From the NCBI RefSeq assembly GCF_002220095.1, contig NZ_CP022372.1:2886501-2950500 (forward strand): DNA of 64,000 bases, given 5' to 3'. Made by a program: the position numbers and the translations under genes. The notes below the pieces were generated by a model that worked only from the letters and a program-made list of their open reading frames with translations, had not been told where the DNA came from and made no database searches. This DNA is from Bosea sp. AS-1. Its GTDB lineage: Bacteria > Pseudomonadota > Alphaproteobacteria > Rhizobiales > Beijerinckiaceae. This document shows positions 51,191-60,873 of the stretch, one piece after another (within the stretch, counting starts at the first letter, position 1; each line of letters starts with the position of its first letter).

Positions 51191-52194
51191 CAATGATATC
51201 CGTGCACGCCGGCCTTGCCGCGAAACACCCAATAGGCCCAGCTCGTATAGGCGAGGATGACGGGGATGATGACGAGCGCGCCGGCGAGCATGAAGACCTG
51301 GCTCGAATAGGGAGCGGCGGCATCCCAGATCGTCACGGCGCGCGGGACGACATAAGGATAGATGCTGATCCCGAGGCCGACGAAACCGAGCAGAAAGAGC
51401 GTCAGCGCCATCAGGAAAGGCAGTCTTTCGAAATCGCGCTTCAGGCTCCAGAACAGCGTCGCTGCGCAGATCGCGACCAGTAGCGGCACCTGCGCCGTCA
51501 GCAGCACGCCGGGCATGGCGAACCAGCGCCGCCAGTAGTCGTAGGCCAGGAAGGGCGTGGCCGCGCTGACGGCCGCCAGCGCGGCGAGCGTCGCCAGAGC
51601 CAGCCAGAAAGCGACGCGGCGCGCATGGCGCTGGCTCGAGCCTTCCGTTTTCCAGATCAGCCAGGTCGCACCGAGCAGAGCATATCCGATCACCACGGCC
51701 AGGCCGGTGAGCAGGCTGAAAGGGCTGAGCCAGTCCAGCCAGCCACCGGCATAGGCATCCTGCTCGACATGGATGCCCTGCAGGATTGCACCGAGCGTCA
51801 CGCCCTGCGCGAAGGCCGCTACGAATGAGCCCAGGCAGAAGGCGACGTCCCAGAACGGGCGGTGACGCGGGTCGCGCCAGCGGAATTCGAAAGCGACGCC
51901 CCGGAAGATCAGGCCGAGCAACATCGCGATCATCAGCGGATAGGTCGCTGGCAGGATGATGCCATAGGCGAGCGGGAACGCGGCGAAGAGCCCGCCGCCA
52001 CCTAGCACCAGCCAGGTCTCGTTGCCGTCCCAGACCGGCGCGATCGAGTTCATCGCCTGGTCACGCTCATCGCCGACCGCAAGGCTCGGGAACAGGAGAC
52101 CGATGCCGAGGTCGAAGCCGTCCATCACGACATAGGCCATGACAGCAAAGCCGATGACGCCAGCCCAGAAGATGGTGAGATCGATGCTGGCCAT
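51190..52194 (-). CDS. cydB: Cytochrome d ubiquinol oxidase subunit II
   Basis: The second large subunit of the bd-type quinol oxidase, 334 residues with about eight transmembrane helices. It begins DLTIFWAGVIGFAVMAYVVM with the MDGFDLGIG motif typical of CydB. Further seen are SIAPVWDGNETWLVLGGGGL and GVTLGAILQGI. It works with CydA to reduce oxygen at low concentration without proton pumping. It is separated from cydA by 5 bases and coupled to the DUF2474 gene. Confidence 0.96.
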   Translation of the reverse strand: MASIDLTIFWAGVIGFAVMAYVVMDGFDLGIGLLFPSLAVGDERDQAMNSIAPVWDGNETWLVLGGGGLFAAFPLAYGIILPATYPLMIAMLLGLIFRGVAFEFRWRDPRHRPFWDVAFCLGSFVAAFAQGVTLGAILQGIHVEQDAYAGGWLDWLSPFSLLTGLAVVIGYALLGATWLIWKTEGSSQRHARRVAFWLALATLAALAAVSAATPFLAYDYWRRWFAMPGVLLTAQVPLLVAICAATLFWSLKRDFERLPFLMALTLFLLGFVGLGISIYPYVVPRAVTIWDAAAPYSSQVFMLAGALVIIPVILAYTSWAYWVFRGKAGVHGYH

Positions 52195-52199
52195 GACGA

Positions 52200-53612
52200 T
52201 CAGTCCTTCGCGTTGGCCGTGGCCACGACGCTGGGCGCCGGTGTGATGCCGGCCGCTCGTTGAGGCACGGGCGCCGGAACAGGCTCCCCGCTGCTGGGAG
52301 GCTTCGCCATGAGGCGCAGCAGGTAATAGACGCCTGCGCCAAAGGCGAAGAAGTAGACGATGACGAAGGCGATGAGCGAAGCTGCCACGGCCGGCGCCGC
52401 CAGTGGCGAATGGGATTCAGCCGTCCGCAGCAGGCCGTAGACCGTGAAGGGTTGGCGCCCAACCTCGGTCGTTACCCAACCGGCGATCACCGCGACGAAG
52501 CCGGACGGGCCCATCAGAATGGCGGCGCGATGCAGCCAGGACCAATCGTAGAGCTTGTGCCGGAAGCGGGCGAGCAAGCTCCAAAGGCCGATACCGAGCA
52601 TGGCGAAGCCGAGCGCGACCATGACCCGGAACGACCAAAACACGATCGGTGCCGGTGGCCAGTTCTCGCGCGGGAAGTCGACGAGCCCCGGTAGCGGCGC
52701 GAAGGGATCGTGTTTCAGGATCAGCGAACCCAGATGTGGAATCGAAATCTCGTAGCGGACACGCGCCTCCTCGTTGCTGGGCAGGCCAAAGAGAATCAGC
52801 GGGGCGCCGTTCGGGCTCGGCTGGTAATCACCCTCCATCGCCAGGACCTTGGCGGGCTGATGCTCCAGCGTGTTGAGCCCATGCGCATCGCCGGCCAGGA
52901 TCTGGATCGGCGCGACCAGCGCTGCCATCCACATCGCCATCGAGAACATCTTGCGGGCGCCGGGATTGGCCTGCTCCTTCAGGAGATGCCAGGCTCCGAC
53001 GCCGCCCACCACGAAGGCGGTGGTCAGGTAGGCGGCGATGACGGTGTGGACGAGGCGGTAGGGGAAGCTCGGATTGAAGATGATCGGCAGCCATGAGCCA
53101 GCCGGAACGAACTGCCCTTTCGCATTGACGGCGAAGCCGGCCGGCGTCTGCATCCAGCTGTTCACCGAGATGATCCAGGTCGCCGAGATCAAGGTGCCGA
53201 GCGCCACCATGCAGGTCGCGAAGAAATGCAGGCCCTTGCCGACCTTGTTCATGCCGAACAGCATCACGCCGAGGAATCCGGCCTCGAGGAAGAAGGCCGT
53301 CAGCACCTCATAGGCCATCAGAGGCCCGATGATCGGGCCGGCCTTGGTCGAGAACACCGACCAGTTCGTGCCGAACTGATAGGACATCACGACGCCCGAG
53401 ACCACGCCCATGCCGAACACGACGGCGAAGATCTTGAGCCAGTAACGATAGAGATTGGCGTAGACGCCCTGCCCCGTCTTCAGCCAGAGGGCCTCGAGCA
53501 CCATGAGATAACTTGCCAGGCCGATCGAGAAGGCCGGGAAGATGAAATGGAACGAGACCGTGAACGCGAATTGCGCGCGGGCCAGGACGACCGGATCGAG
53601 CTGGTCGAGCAA
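52200..53612 (-). CDS. cydA: Cytochrome d ubiquinol oxidase subunit I (CIO-type)
   Basis: The heme-bearing subunit of the terminal oxidase, 470 residues. The N-terminus ARAQFAFTVSFHFIFPAFSI contains a His (His22) of the high-spin heme b595. HTVIAAYLT carries a heme b558 His, and FRVMVALG its Met ligand. The Q-loop is the short form and GRQPFTVYGLLRTAESHSP is of the cyanide-insensitive oxidase type. It starts with TTG 53612 after GGGAGGAAAG. It follows the FdhF-like gene by 73 bases and gives the operon a respiratory role. Confidence 0.96.
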   Translation of the reverse strand: MLDQLDPVVLARAQFAFTVSFHFIFPAFSIGLASYLMVLEALWLKTGQGVYANLYRYWLKIFAVVFGMGVVSGVVMSYQFGTNWSVFSTKAGPIIGPLMAYEVLTAFFLEAGFLGVMLFGMNKVGKGLHFFATCMVALGTLISATWIISVNSWMQTPAGFAVNAKGQFVPAGSWLPIIFNPSFPYRLVHTVIAAYLTTAFVVGGVGAWHLLKEQANPGARKMFSMAMWMAALVAPIQILAGDAHGLNTLEHQPAKVLAMEGDYQPSPNGAPLILFGLPSNEEARVRYEISIPHLGSLILKHDPFAPLPGLVDFPRENWPPAPIVFWSFRVMVALGFAMLGIGLWSLLARFRHKLYDWSWLHRAAILMGPSGFVAVIAGWVTTEVGRQPFTVYGLLRTAESHSPLAAPAVAASLIAFVIVYFFAFGAGVYYLLRLMAKPPSSGEPVPAPVPQRAAGITPAPSVVATANAKD

Positions 53613-53685
53613 CGTCTTTCCTCCCGAAACGTGAAGCTCGCCTGCGGCCGGGCGCCATCGGGCGCCGACCTGCAGAACCGTGGCC

Positions 53686-55953
53686 TCAGCCCGCGACGAC
53701 GCGGACCGGTATCGATTTGGCAGCTGGCGTGCCGCTGATCCTGTCGTAGTAGTCGAGCGGCAGGAGCGGATTGAGTTCGGGGTAGTAACCGGCGATGGAT
53801 CCGCGCGGCATCGGATAATCGAGGACGGTCAAACCCTCGACGCGCCGGCCGACACCGTCCTCGCTGATCGTTTCGATGGCGATGCGTGCGCCTTCGTCCA
53901 GCCCCCGGTCCTCCCGGTCCTCCGCATTCATGAAGAGGACCATGCGGTCGTTGTAAACGCCCCGATAGCGGTCGTTGTAGCTGTAGATGGTGGTGTTGAA
54001 CTGATCATGCGAGCGAACCGTCGCCAGCCGTAGCATGCTAGGATCAGCGACCACGTCATTGACCTCCAGCCCCGGCAGCAGAAGGAAGTTCGCCTTGCCG
54101 TTCGGCGTGTCCCAGACGCGCCGGCGCGGCGCGACATCCAGGTGAAAACCCGTCGGCTCCTTGATCCGCTCGGAGAACCCAGAATAGATCTCTGGATAGA
54201 CCTCCGCGATCTTGTCGCGGATCAGGCCGTAGACGTCGATGAAGCTGTCCCAGGGGGTCTTGCTGTGCGGTAGGGCCGCCATAGCCATTCGGCAAACGAT
54301 CTCTACCTCCGGCAGCAGATGCTGGCTGGCGGGCGTCAGGACGCCGCGCGAAGCCGTGACGTTCGACATCGAATCCTCGATCGTCACGAACTGCTCGCCC
54401 GCCGCCGTGACGATCCGCTCGGAGCGTGCGATTACCGGCAGGATCAGGGCGTCGCGGCCGTGGACGAGGTGGCCGCGGTTGAGCTTGGTCGCGATGCCCA
54501 CTGTCAGGTCGAGCTTGCGCATGGCGGCGTAGGAGCGCTCCGTATCGGGGATGGCGCGCACGAAGTTGCCGCCCATGCCGATGAAGACCTTGGCGGTGCC
54601 CTTCTCCATCGCCTCGACGGATTCGATGGTGTGGTGGCCATGATGGCGTGGCGGCTCGAAGCCGAAGACATCGCGCAAGCGATCGAGATACTCCTGCGAC
54701 GGCTTCTCATCGATCCCGACGGTCCGGTCGCCCTGCACGTTCGAATGGCCCCGAATGGGTGAGATTCCGGCACCCGGCTTGCCGAAATTTCCTCGCAGGA
54801 GAAGCAGATTGACGACCTGCTGCAGCAATCGCGAACCTTGCTGATGCTGCGTCAGGCCCATGCCGTAGCAGATCATCGTCGCACGCGACCGGATGTAGAT
54901 CTCGGTGCAGCGCCTGATCTGCGCCTCGTCCAGCCCCGAGACGCGCACGATCTCGGACCAATCCTGTGCCAAAGCGTCCTCGCGAATGGCCTCGATCCCG
55001 ACCGTATGCTCGCGGATGAAATCCTGGTCGATGATCCGCTCGCCCAGCGCCTCGCGCTCGAAGATCACCTTCATCATGCCCTTGATCAGCGCGAGATCGC
55101 CGCCAATGCGGATATGGACGAATTCGCTGGCGATGGCGGTCGAGCCGAAAGTCGCCATCTGCAAGACGTCCTGCGGTTCGGTGAAGCGGATCAGCGCCCG
55201 CTCCGGCATCGGATTGACCGCGACGATCGGCACGCCGCGCTTTCTGGCCTCGACCAGGTTGGTCATCATGCGCGGGGAGTTCGTGCCCGTGTTCTGGCCA
55301 ATGACGAAGATCGCCTCGGCGTGCTCGAAATCCTCGAGGATGACCGTGCCCTTGCCGACGCCGATGGCCGGAGGCAGGCCACGGCTGGTCGGCTCGTGGC
55401 ACATGTTCGAGCAGTCGGGAAAGTTGTTGGTCCCGAACTCACGAACGAACACGGAATAGAGGAATGCCGCCTCGTTCGGCGTGCGGCCCGACGTGTAGAA
55501 TTCCGCCTGATGCGGGCTTTCGAGCCCGCGCAGGTGCTTCCCGATCAGGGCGAAGGCTTCGTCCCAGCCGCATGGCACGTAATGGTCCGAAGCCGCGTCG
55601 TACCGCATCGGCTCGGTGAGACGGCCCTGCATTTCCAGCCAGTAGTCGGATTGCTCCATCAGCGCCGAAACCGAGTGCTCCGCGAAGAACTCCCGCGTGA
55701 CGCGGCGCTTGGTCGCCTCGAAAGCGAGCGCCTTGGCGCCGTTCTCGCAGAACTCCAGCGTTTTCTTGCAATCCGCATCCGGGAAGGCACAGCTCGGGCA
55801 TTTGAAGCCGCCGGGCTGGTTCATCGCGAGCAAGGCCCGCGAGCCCTTGGTGATGACGCTCTGCTCCATCAGCACCTTGGCGGTCGCCGCGGCCGCTCCC
55901 CAACCACCGGCCGGGTGATGGTAGGTTTGGTAGCGTGGCTTGCTGTCGACCAT
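53686..55953 (-). CDS. FdhF/YdeP-type molybdopterin oxidoreductase
   Basis: A 755-residue molybdopterin-dependent oxidoreductase of the YdeP group, named for an acid-resistance protein of E. coli. An N-terminal Cys set lies at 52, 55, 62 and 69 (CPSCAFPDADCKK and EFCENG), suited to an iron-sulfur cluster. DCSNMCHEPTSRGLPPAIG is in the molybdenum-site region. IFVIGQNTGTNSPRMM, GHSNVQGDRTVG and a C-terminal MPT-binding domain (FNTTIYSYNDRYRGVYNDR) follow. GGAGG precedes ATG 55953. It heads the row with cydAB, DUF2474, MscS and CDF. Substrate is unknown for this group; it may feed electrons toward the bd oxidase. Confidence 0.92.
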   Translation of the reverse strand: MVDSKPRYQTYHHPAGGWGAAAATAKVLMEQSVITKGSRALLAMNQPGGFKCPSCAFPDADCKKTLEFCENGAKALAFEATKRRVTREFFAEHSVSALMEQSDYWLEMQGRLTEPMRYDAASDHYVPCGWDEAFALIGKHLRGLESPHQAEFYTSGRTPNEAAFLYSVFVREFGTNNFPDCSNMCHEPTSRGLPPAIGVGKGTVILEDFEHAEAIFVIGQNTGTNSPRMMTNLVEARKRGVPIVAVNPMPERALIRFTEPQDVLQMATFGSTAIASEFVHIRIGGDLALIKGMMKVIFEREALGERIIDQDFIREHTVGIEAIREDALAQDWSEIVRVSGLDEAQIRRCTEIYIRSRATMICYGMGLTQHQQGSRLLQQVVNLLLLRGNFGKPGAGISPIRGHSNVQGDRTVGIDEKPSQEYLDRLRDVFGFEPPRHHGHHTIESVEAMEKGTAKVFIGMGGNFVRAIPDTERSYAAMRKLDLTVGIATKLNRGHLVHGRDALILPVIARSERIVTAAGEQFVTIEDSMSNVTASRGVLTPASQHLLPEVEIVCRMAMAALPHSKTPWDSFIDVYGLIRDKIAEVYPEIYSGFSERIKEPTGFHLDVAPRRRVWDTPNGKANFLLLPGLEVNDVVADPSMLRLATVRSHDQFNTTIYSYNDRYRGVYNDRMVLFMNAEDREDRGLDEGARIAIETISEDGVGRRVEGLTVLDYPMPRGSIAGYYPELNPLLPLDYYDRISGTPAAKSIPVRVVAG

Positions 55954-56013
55954 GGCGAAACGCCTCCAAGGTGGCTAGCCTTGAGTAAAACACTCTATCA
56001 TATTGAAATCTAT

Positions 56014-56048
56014 AGACAATTTGTCCTTTGAATTTGGACATTTTGTCC
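56014..56048. promoter_or_regulatory. Paired GGACA-N3-TGTCC boxes in the FdhF/bestrophin divergent region
   Basis: AGACAATTTGTCC (56014-56026) and GGACATTTTGTCC (56036-56048) have centres 22 bases apart. Their distance to the plus-strand -24/-12 element is about 73 and 95 bases, the common geometry. They are also 67-89 bases upstream of the FdhF-like gene on the other strand, for which I see no sigma-54 element. Confidence 0.8.
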
Positions 56049-56101
56049 ATCCTCGCTTGTCGCGCAGCAGCTAAGTGGTTGAGCCGGCACGAATGTGTCT
56101 C

Positions 56102-56117
56102 TGGCACGATCGGTGCT
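56102..56117 (+). promoter_or_regulatory. Sigma-54 type promoter of the bestrophin gene
   Basis: Plus-strand TGGCACG-ATCG-GTGCT agrees with the consensus at the whole -24 block and at the -12 GC; only the first T of TTGC is changed. GG and GC are 10 bases apart. Transcription would begin near 56128, 37 bases before the ATG at 56165. Confidence 0.78.
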
Positions 56118-56164
56118 ATTTTCTGGCGAACACCGGCACCGATCTGGCGAAGGCGAAGCTCTCG

Positions 56165-57061
56165 ATGATCCTGCGATCGAAGCCTGACTTCAGGGACATC
56201 CTGTTCGCGGTCAACGGCTCGATCCTGCCCCGGATCCTGCCGCAATTGGCTGGGATCGCGGCGGTCACTGCCATCGCCGTGTTTGCGGCCGACGAGCATC
56301 CCGGCATCTTCGCCAAGATCAGCGCCATCCCGTTCACGCTGATCGGCATCGCCCTCTCCGTCTTCATGAGCTTCCGCAACAACGCCTGCTACGCGCGCTG
56401 GTGGGATGGGCGAAAGCTCTGGGGCGAGCTCATCATCGCCTGTCGCTCCCTGGCCCGCCAGGTTTCGTCTCTCGACGAGCGCCACCAGCGCTTCCTGCTG
56501 CGCGGGCTCTGCGGCTTCACTGCCGGCCTGGTGGTGCGCCTGCGCGGCGGGGACGAGTTGGCGGCGATTGAACCGTGGTTCGATACGGCCACCATCGCTG
56601 GCAACCCCAACCCGACGAATGCCGCACTCTACGAACTCGGGAAGTACAGCATCGCGCTCATGCACAATGGCGAGCTCAGCGCGATCCACTATTCGGTCAT
56701 CGAGGGGCAGATGACGGCGCTATCCGATGTGCAGGGTAGCTGCGAGCGCATTGCCCAGACGCCAGTCCCTTTCGCCTATTCGCTGCTGCTCCACCGCACC
56801 GCGCTGGTATTCTGTACCACCTTGCCGTTCGCGCTCGCCGGCTCGCTCGCGTGGTGGACGCTGCTGCCCGTCCTGCTTGTGGCCTACACCTTCTTCGGGC
56901 TCGATGCTCTGGGCCATCAACTCGAGGACCCCTTTGGATCGCAGCCGAATGCCCTGCCGCTGAATGCCCTGCAGCGCACCGTCGAACGCGAATTGCTCTC
57001 CACGCTCGGTTACAAGGATTTGCCCGAGCCGATCCAGCCGAAGGACAATATGCTGAACTGA
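56165..57061 (+). CDS. Bestrophin-like membrane protein
   Basis: A 298-residue protein of the bestrophin/UPF0187 (YneE) family, a pentameric ion channel in known bacterial members. It starts ILRSKPDFRDILFAVNGSIL, the usual first block. Then come SFRNNACYARWWDGRKLWGE, the highly conserved family motif with paired Trp, PFAYSLLLHRTALVFCTT in the second helix and FGLDALGHQLEDPFGSQPNA near the end. ATG 56165 has GAAGG upstream and fits the predicted transcription start near 56128; a longer frame reaching 56075 would begin before the promoter. Divergent from the FdhF-like gene. Likely ion is not predictable. Confidence 0.92.
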   Translation: MILRSKPDFRDILFAVNGSILPRILPQLAGIAAVTAIAVFAADEHPGIFAKISAIPFTLIGIALSVFMSFRNNACYARWWDGRKLWGELIIACRSLARQVSSLDERHQRFLLRGLCGFTAGLVVRLRGGDELAAIEPWFDTATIAGNPNPTNAALYELGKYSIALMHNGELSAIHYSVIEGQMTALSDVQGSCERIAQTPVPFAYSLLLHRTALVFCTTLPFALAGSLAWWTLLPVLLVAYTFFGLDALGHQLEDPFGSQPNALPLNALQRTVERELLSTLGYKDLPEPIQPKDNMLN

Positions 57062-57114
57062 CAAGGCCACTCTGCCATCAAACTGGGATGGCCTGCACCG
57101 AGGAGGAAGACGCC

Positions 57115-57642
57115 ATGGCCCTGACTCGCAAGGAAGAAGAGCGCGCGCTGAATGCCGACGAGCGAGAGGTCGTCGCGCAGACACGCCATCCGGCTGTGCA
57201 GAATCTGCCCGACGACGCGTTGGATGCGCTCCTGAAGCGCCTGCGGGACCTGCGCGACAAGGCGAGCAGCCACGCCAATCAACAGCGCCGGGAAATGCGA
57301 GGCAAGGCCGCACCGCGAGGAGCCGAGCCCAGCACTGGAAACGCCGGATCGAGCTTGAAGGCAACCGTTCTTGCTACCGCGCTGAAGCGGCTGAATAGCG
57401 AGATTCAGCGTCGGGCGGAGATAACCAGAAACCACTCTCTGATCGAGAATGCCCAGCGCGCGCTCCATCTGAAAATGGAAGCGCAGCGCAAGAACATTCC
57501 ATTCAATACCCGGCACGCCGGTCAAGGCATGCATGACATTCCGGACAAGGAGGTCGTCTCACTGATCCGGCCAGCAGAGCGCGGACGACTTCGGAAGGCG
57601 TCTCATGTCGCGCAGGCGAAACGGGATGCGGCTGAAAAATAG
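57115..57642 (+). CDS. Charged helical protein, unknown function
   Basis: Not recognised. The 175 residues are hydrophilic and mostly helical, with many Lys, Arg and Glu. Segments: ALTRKEEERALNADEREVV, LDALLKRLRDLRDKASSHAN and LKRLNSEIQRRAEITRNHSL. There is no signal or membrane segment. GAGGAGGAAG stands six bases before ATG 57115, a strong site. It lies 53 bases after the bestrophin gene and so belongs to the same sigma-54 transcript. A nucleic-acid-binding or ribosome-associated stress role is possible from the charge but unproven. Confidence 0.7.
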   Translation: MALTRKEEERALNADEREVVAQTRHPAVQNLPDDALDALLKRLRDLRDKASSHANQQRREMRGKAAPRGAEPSTGNAGSSLKATVLATALKRLNSEIQRRAEITRNHSLIENAQRALHLKMEAQRKNIPFNTRHAGQGMHDIPDKEVVSLIRPAERGRLRKASHVAQAKRDAAEK

Positions 57643-57680
57643 GCCGATCCTCCTGCTGCCGGCTCTGCAAACCGTTCGGC

Positions 57681-58484
57681 TCAAGCTTTCGCCGCGATCG
57701 TCATTCCATCGAACGCGACCTCGATGTCGTCAGGCAAGCGACTGGAAAGGCTCGCATAGTCCAGATCGACGTGAAGGTTCGTCAGGATCGCGCGCTTCGG
57801 CTTGAGCTTGGCGATCGTCTCAAGTGACTGCGCCAGATGGAAATGGCTGGGATGCGGCGTCTCGCGCAGGCAATCCAGGATCAGTACATCGAGGCCGGCC
57901 ATAGCTTCAAATGCTGCAGGCGGGATCGAGCTGACATCCGGCAGGTAGGCCAGATCGCCGAAGCGGAAGCCGAGAGCTTCGTAATTGGGGCCGTGCTCGA
58001 CGCGGAACGGCATCGCCTCGATCGGCCCGCCGGCGCCTTCGATGGTCTGGCCGTGGCCCGCGCGGATTTCATCCATATCCAGGATCGGCGGATAGTAGCT
58101 GCCGGATGGTGTCTCGAAGAGATAGCCGAAGCGCGTACGCAGCGAGGCTTGCGTGGTGACATCGGCATAGATGCGGATGCGCTGGCGCATGTGGAGGACC
58201 AGCGCGCGCAGATCGTCGATACCGTGGCTATGGTCGGCGTGGTCATGCGTCATCAGGACGCCGTCGAGCGCCGGCACTTCGGCCGACAGAAGCTGCTCGC
58301 GCAGATCCGGCGTGGTGTCGACCAGGACCCGGGTCGTGCCATCGAGTCCGGTGCGTTCCAGCAGGATCGAGCAGCGCCGGCGCCGGTTCTTCGGATTTCC
58401 TGGATCGCAAGCTCCCCAGCCGGAGCCCGGCCGTGGCACGCCACCGGAAGAACCGCAGCCGAGGATCGTGACCGTTAGCGCCAT
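57681..58484 (-). CDS. MBL-fold metallo-hydrolase (PhnP-like)
   Basis: A 267-residue metallo-beta-lactamase-fold phosphodiesterase-like protein. Metal motif MTHDHADHSHGIDDLRAL, earlier VTILGCGSSGGVPRPG, later FRVEHGPNYEALGFRFG and LDVLILDCLRETPHPSHFHL. A Cys-rich zinc loop is reduced (ACDPGNPKNRRRR). Genes of this type stand after tatD in many alphaproteobacteria. Relation to cyclic phosphodiesterases such as PhnP is at family level only. It is the last gene of the rlpA-dac-tmk-holB-metG-tatD row on this strand. Confidence 0.9.
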   Translation of the reverse strand: MALTVTILGCGSSGGVPRPGSGWGACDPGNPKNRRRRCSILLERTGLDGTTRVLVDTTPDLREQLLSAEVPALDGVLMTHDHADHSHGIDDLRALVLHMRQRIRIYADVTTQASLRTRFGYLFETPSGSYYPPILDMDEIRAGHGQTIEGAGGPIEAMPFRVEHGPNYEALGFRFGDLAYLPDVSSIPPAAFEAMAGLDVLILDCLRETPHPSHFHLAQSLETIAKLKPKRAILTNLHVDLDYASLSSRLPDDIEVAFDGMTIAAKA

Positions 58485-58492
58485 GAGCCGGC

Positions 58493-59293
58493 TCAGGCGA
58501 CCGGCGCGACCGGCGCGGCGTGGTCCATCTTCCAGTAGCAGCGCCGGGCATTCTCGGTCGTGATCCGCGCGACTTCGTCGAAATCAACGCCTATCGTATC
58601 GGCCAGGACCTTCGCCGTTTCAACGACATAGGACGGCTCGTTACGCTTGCCTCTGAACGGGACGGGGGCGAGATAAGGAGCATCCGTCTCGATTAAAAGG
58701 CGCTCACGCGGGATCATGCGGGCGATGCGGCGCAGGTTTTCCGAAGTCTTGAACGTCAGAATGCCCGAGAACGACACGTAGAGACCGAGCTCGACCCCGG
58801 TCATCGCCAGCGCCTCACCGGCCGTGAAGCAATGCAGGATGGCGGGGAAGGCACCCTTCCCCATCTCCTCCCGCAAGATCGCGATCATGTCGTCATCGGC
58901 TTCGCGAGCGTGGATGACGAGCGGGAGCTGCGTCTCGCGCGCTGCGGCGATGTGGGTGCGCAGTCCCTGTGCCTGTGCGGCACGCGGGCTTGAATCGTAG
59001 TGATAATCGAGCCCGGCTTCGCCAATGGCGACGCAGCGCGGGTGGCGTGACAGCTCCACGAGCCGATCGGCCGTGACATCGAGCTCCTCATGCGCCTGAT
59101 GCGGATGGGTCCCGACCGAGAACCAGACCGAGGGAAACCGTTCCGCGATCGCGGCGTAATCCGCGAAGCGGGCCACCCGCGTCGAGATCGTCACCATCCG
59201 GCCGACACCGGCGCCCTCGGCTCGCGCGACATAGGCCGCCAGGTCTTCGGCAAAGTCCGGAAAGTCGAGGTGACAATGCGTGTCGATCAGCAT
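58493..59293 (-). CDS. TatD family metal-dependent hydrolase (YcfH type)
   Basis: A 266-residue TIM-barrel metallohydrolase of the TatD family; relatives are metal-dependent deoxyribonucleases. Motifs: LIDTHCHLDFPDFAED (metal ligands), CVAIGEAGLDYHYDSS, LPLVIHAREADDDMIAI, LHCFTAGEALA and LLIETDAPYLAPVPFRGK. ATG 59293 shares a base with the metG stop (TGATG). The metG-tatD-MBL order is usual. Confidence 0.94.
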   Translation of the reverse strand: MLIDTHCHLDFPDFAEDLAAYVARAEGAGVGRMVTISTRVARFADYAAIAERFPSVWFSVGTHPHQAHEELDVTADRLVELSRHPRCVAIGEAGLDYHYDSSPRAAQAQGLRTHIAAARETQLPLVIHAREADDDMIAILREEMGKGAFPAILHCFTAGEALAMTGVELGLYVSFSGILTFKTSENLRRIARMIPRERLLIETDAPYLAPVPFRGKRNEPSYVVETAKVLADTIGVDFDEVARITTENARRCYWKMDHAAPVAPVA

Positions 59294-60852
59294 CACGCGG
59301 CCTGACCGTCTTCCGGCTCGACATAGCGCGGGAAGACAGCACTTGGCGTCGGCAGCGGCGTGCCGCTGACCAGACGTCCGGCCTTCCCGAGCGCAGCGAA
59401 GCTTCGCGCCTCGGGAGCCGCGGCGAGCAGATCAAGGAGCTTGCCGGCGGCCACCGGCATCACCGGCTGGACCAGGATCGCGATCTGCCGGATGACCTCG
59501 ATCGTGACATAGAGCACGGTATCGCGGCGAGCCGGATCGGTCTTGGTCAGGCGCCAGGGTTCGTTGCCGGCGAAATAACGATTGGCCTCCGCTACGACGG
59601 CCCAGATCTCGGCCAGCACCGTGTGAAGCGCGAAATCCTGCATCGCCGTCCGCGCGTTGGCGAGCGCACCGTCCGCCATGGCGAGCATGGCGTGGTCCGC
59701 CTCGGTCAGCGCCCCGCAAGGCGGCACCCTGCCCTCGCAGTTCTTGGCGATCATCGAGAGCGAGCGCTGCGCCAGATTGCCGAGATCGTTGGCGAGATCG
59801 GCATTGATCCGCCCGACGATAGCGTCGTGGCTGCAATTGCCGTCCTGGCCGAAGGAGACCTCGCGCAGGAAGAAATAGCGCAGCTGGTCGACGCCATAGG
59901 TCGCAGCCAGGTCGAAGGGATCGACCACATTGCCGAGCGACTTCGACATCTTCGTGCCCTTGTTGAGCAGGAAGCCGTGGCCGAAGACGCGCTTCGGCAG
60001 AGGCAAGCCGGCCGACATCAGGAAGGCCGGCCAGTAGACCGCGTGGAAGCGCACGATGTCCTTGCCGATGATATGGACATCGGCCGGCCAGTAATGCGCG
60101 CGCGGGCTCTCCGGATCGGGAAAGCCCGTTCCGGTCAGATAGTTGTTGAGCGCGTCGACCCAGACATACATGACGTGCTTGGGGTCGCCCGGCACCGGCA
60201 AGCCCCAGTCGAAGGTCGTGCGGCTGATCGAAAGGTCCTCCAGCCCGCTCTTCACGAAGGAAACGATCTCGTTCCGGCGCGTCTCCGGCGAAATGAAGTC
60301 CGGGACATCGTCATAGAGCTTCAGCAGCGCGTCCTGGTACTTGGCGAGGCGGAAGAAGTAACTCTCCTCCTCGACCCATTCGACCGGCGTCCCCTGCCCG
60401 CCGAGCCGCGTTCCGTCAGGCTGGAGAGTCGTCTCCTCCTCGCCATAGAATGCCTCGTCGCGCACCGAATACCAGCCGGAATACTTGGCAAGGTAGATGT
60501 CGCCATTGGCCTCCATCCGCCGCCAAAGCTCGTCGGTAGAGACCTTGTGGTCCGGGTCGGTGGTGCGGATGAAGCGGTCGAAGGAGCAGCCGAGCGAGCG
60601 CTCCATCTCCTGGAAACGCCCGGCGATCTTGTCGACGAATTCCTTCGGCGACAGGCCGTTCTGGGCGGCGGTGCGCGCGACCTTCTGGCCGTGCTCGTCA
60701 GTGCCGGTCATGGCGAACACGTCGTAGCCATCGAGCCGCTTGAAGCGCGCGATCGCGTCGGCGGCCACCATCTCATAGGCGTGGCCGATATGCGGCGGCC
60801 CGTTCGTGTAGTGGATCGCGGTCGTCAGGTAGAATTTCGGGGCCGTGGCCAT
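59293..60852 (-). CDS. metG: Methionyl-tRNA synthetase
   Basis: Charges tRNA-Met, cytoplasmic, class Ia. The 519 residues include the HIGH motif in [31 protein letters not shown] and the KMSKS loop in [19 protein letters not shown]. The connective-peptide region lacks the Cys pairs of zinc-containing forms, and there is no C-terminal tRNA-binding (EMAP-like) extension, consistent with the short type of alphaproteobacteria. It lies 21 bases after holB and overlaps the tatD start. Confidence 0.98.
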   Translation of the reverse strand: MATAPKFYLTTAIHYTNGPPHIGHAYEMVAADAIARFKRLDGYDVFAMTGTDEHGQKVARTAAQNGLSPKEFVDKIAGRFQEMERSLGCSFDRFIRTTDPDHKVSTDELWRRMEANGDIYLAKYSGWYSVRDEAFYGEEETTLQPDGTRLGGQGTPVEWVEEESYFFRLAKYQDALLKLYDDVPDFISPETRRNEIVSFVKSGLEDLSISRTTFDWGLPVPGDPKHVMYVWVDALNNYLTGTGFPDPESPRAHYWPADVHIIGKDIVRFHAVYWPAFLMSAGLPLPKRVFGHGFLLNKGTKMSKSLGNVVDPFDLAATYGVDQLRYFFLREVSFGQDGNCSHDAIVGRINADLANDLGNLAQRSLSMIAKNCEGRVPPCGALTEADHAMLAMADGALANARTAMQDFALHTVLAEIWAVVAEANRYFAGNEPWRLTKTDPARRDTVLYVTIEVIRQIAILVQPVMPVAAGKLLDLLAAAPEARSFAALGKAGRLVSGTPLPTPSAVFPRYVEPEDGQAA

Positions 60853-60873
60853 CGTCTGTCCGAAAGCTTCGCT

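Noticed and set aside
55954..56013. A sigma-54 promoter for the FdhF-like gene
   Set aside because: I found no GG-N10-GC with the right flanks on the minus strand between the boxes and the start codon.
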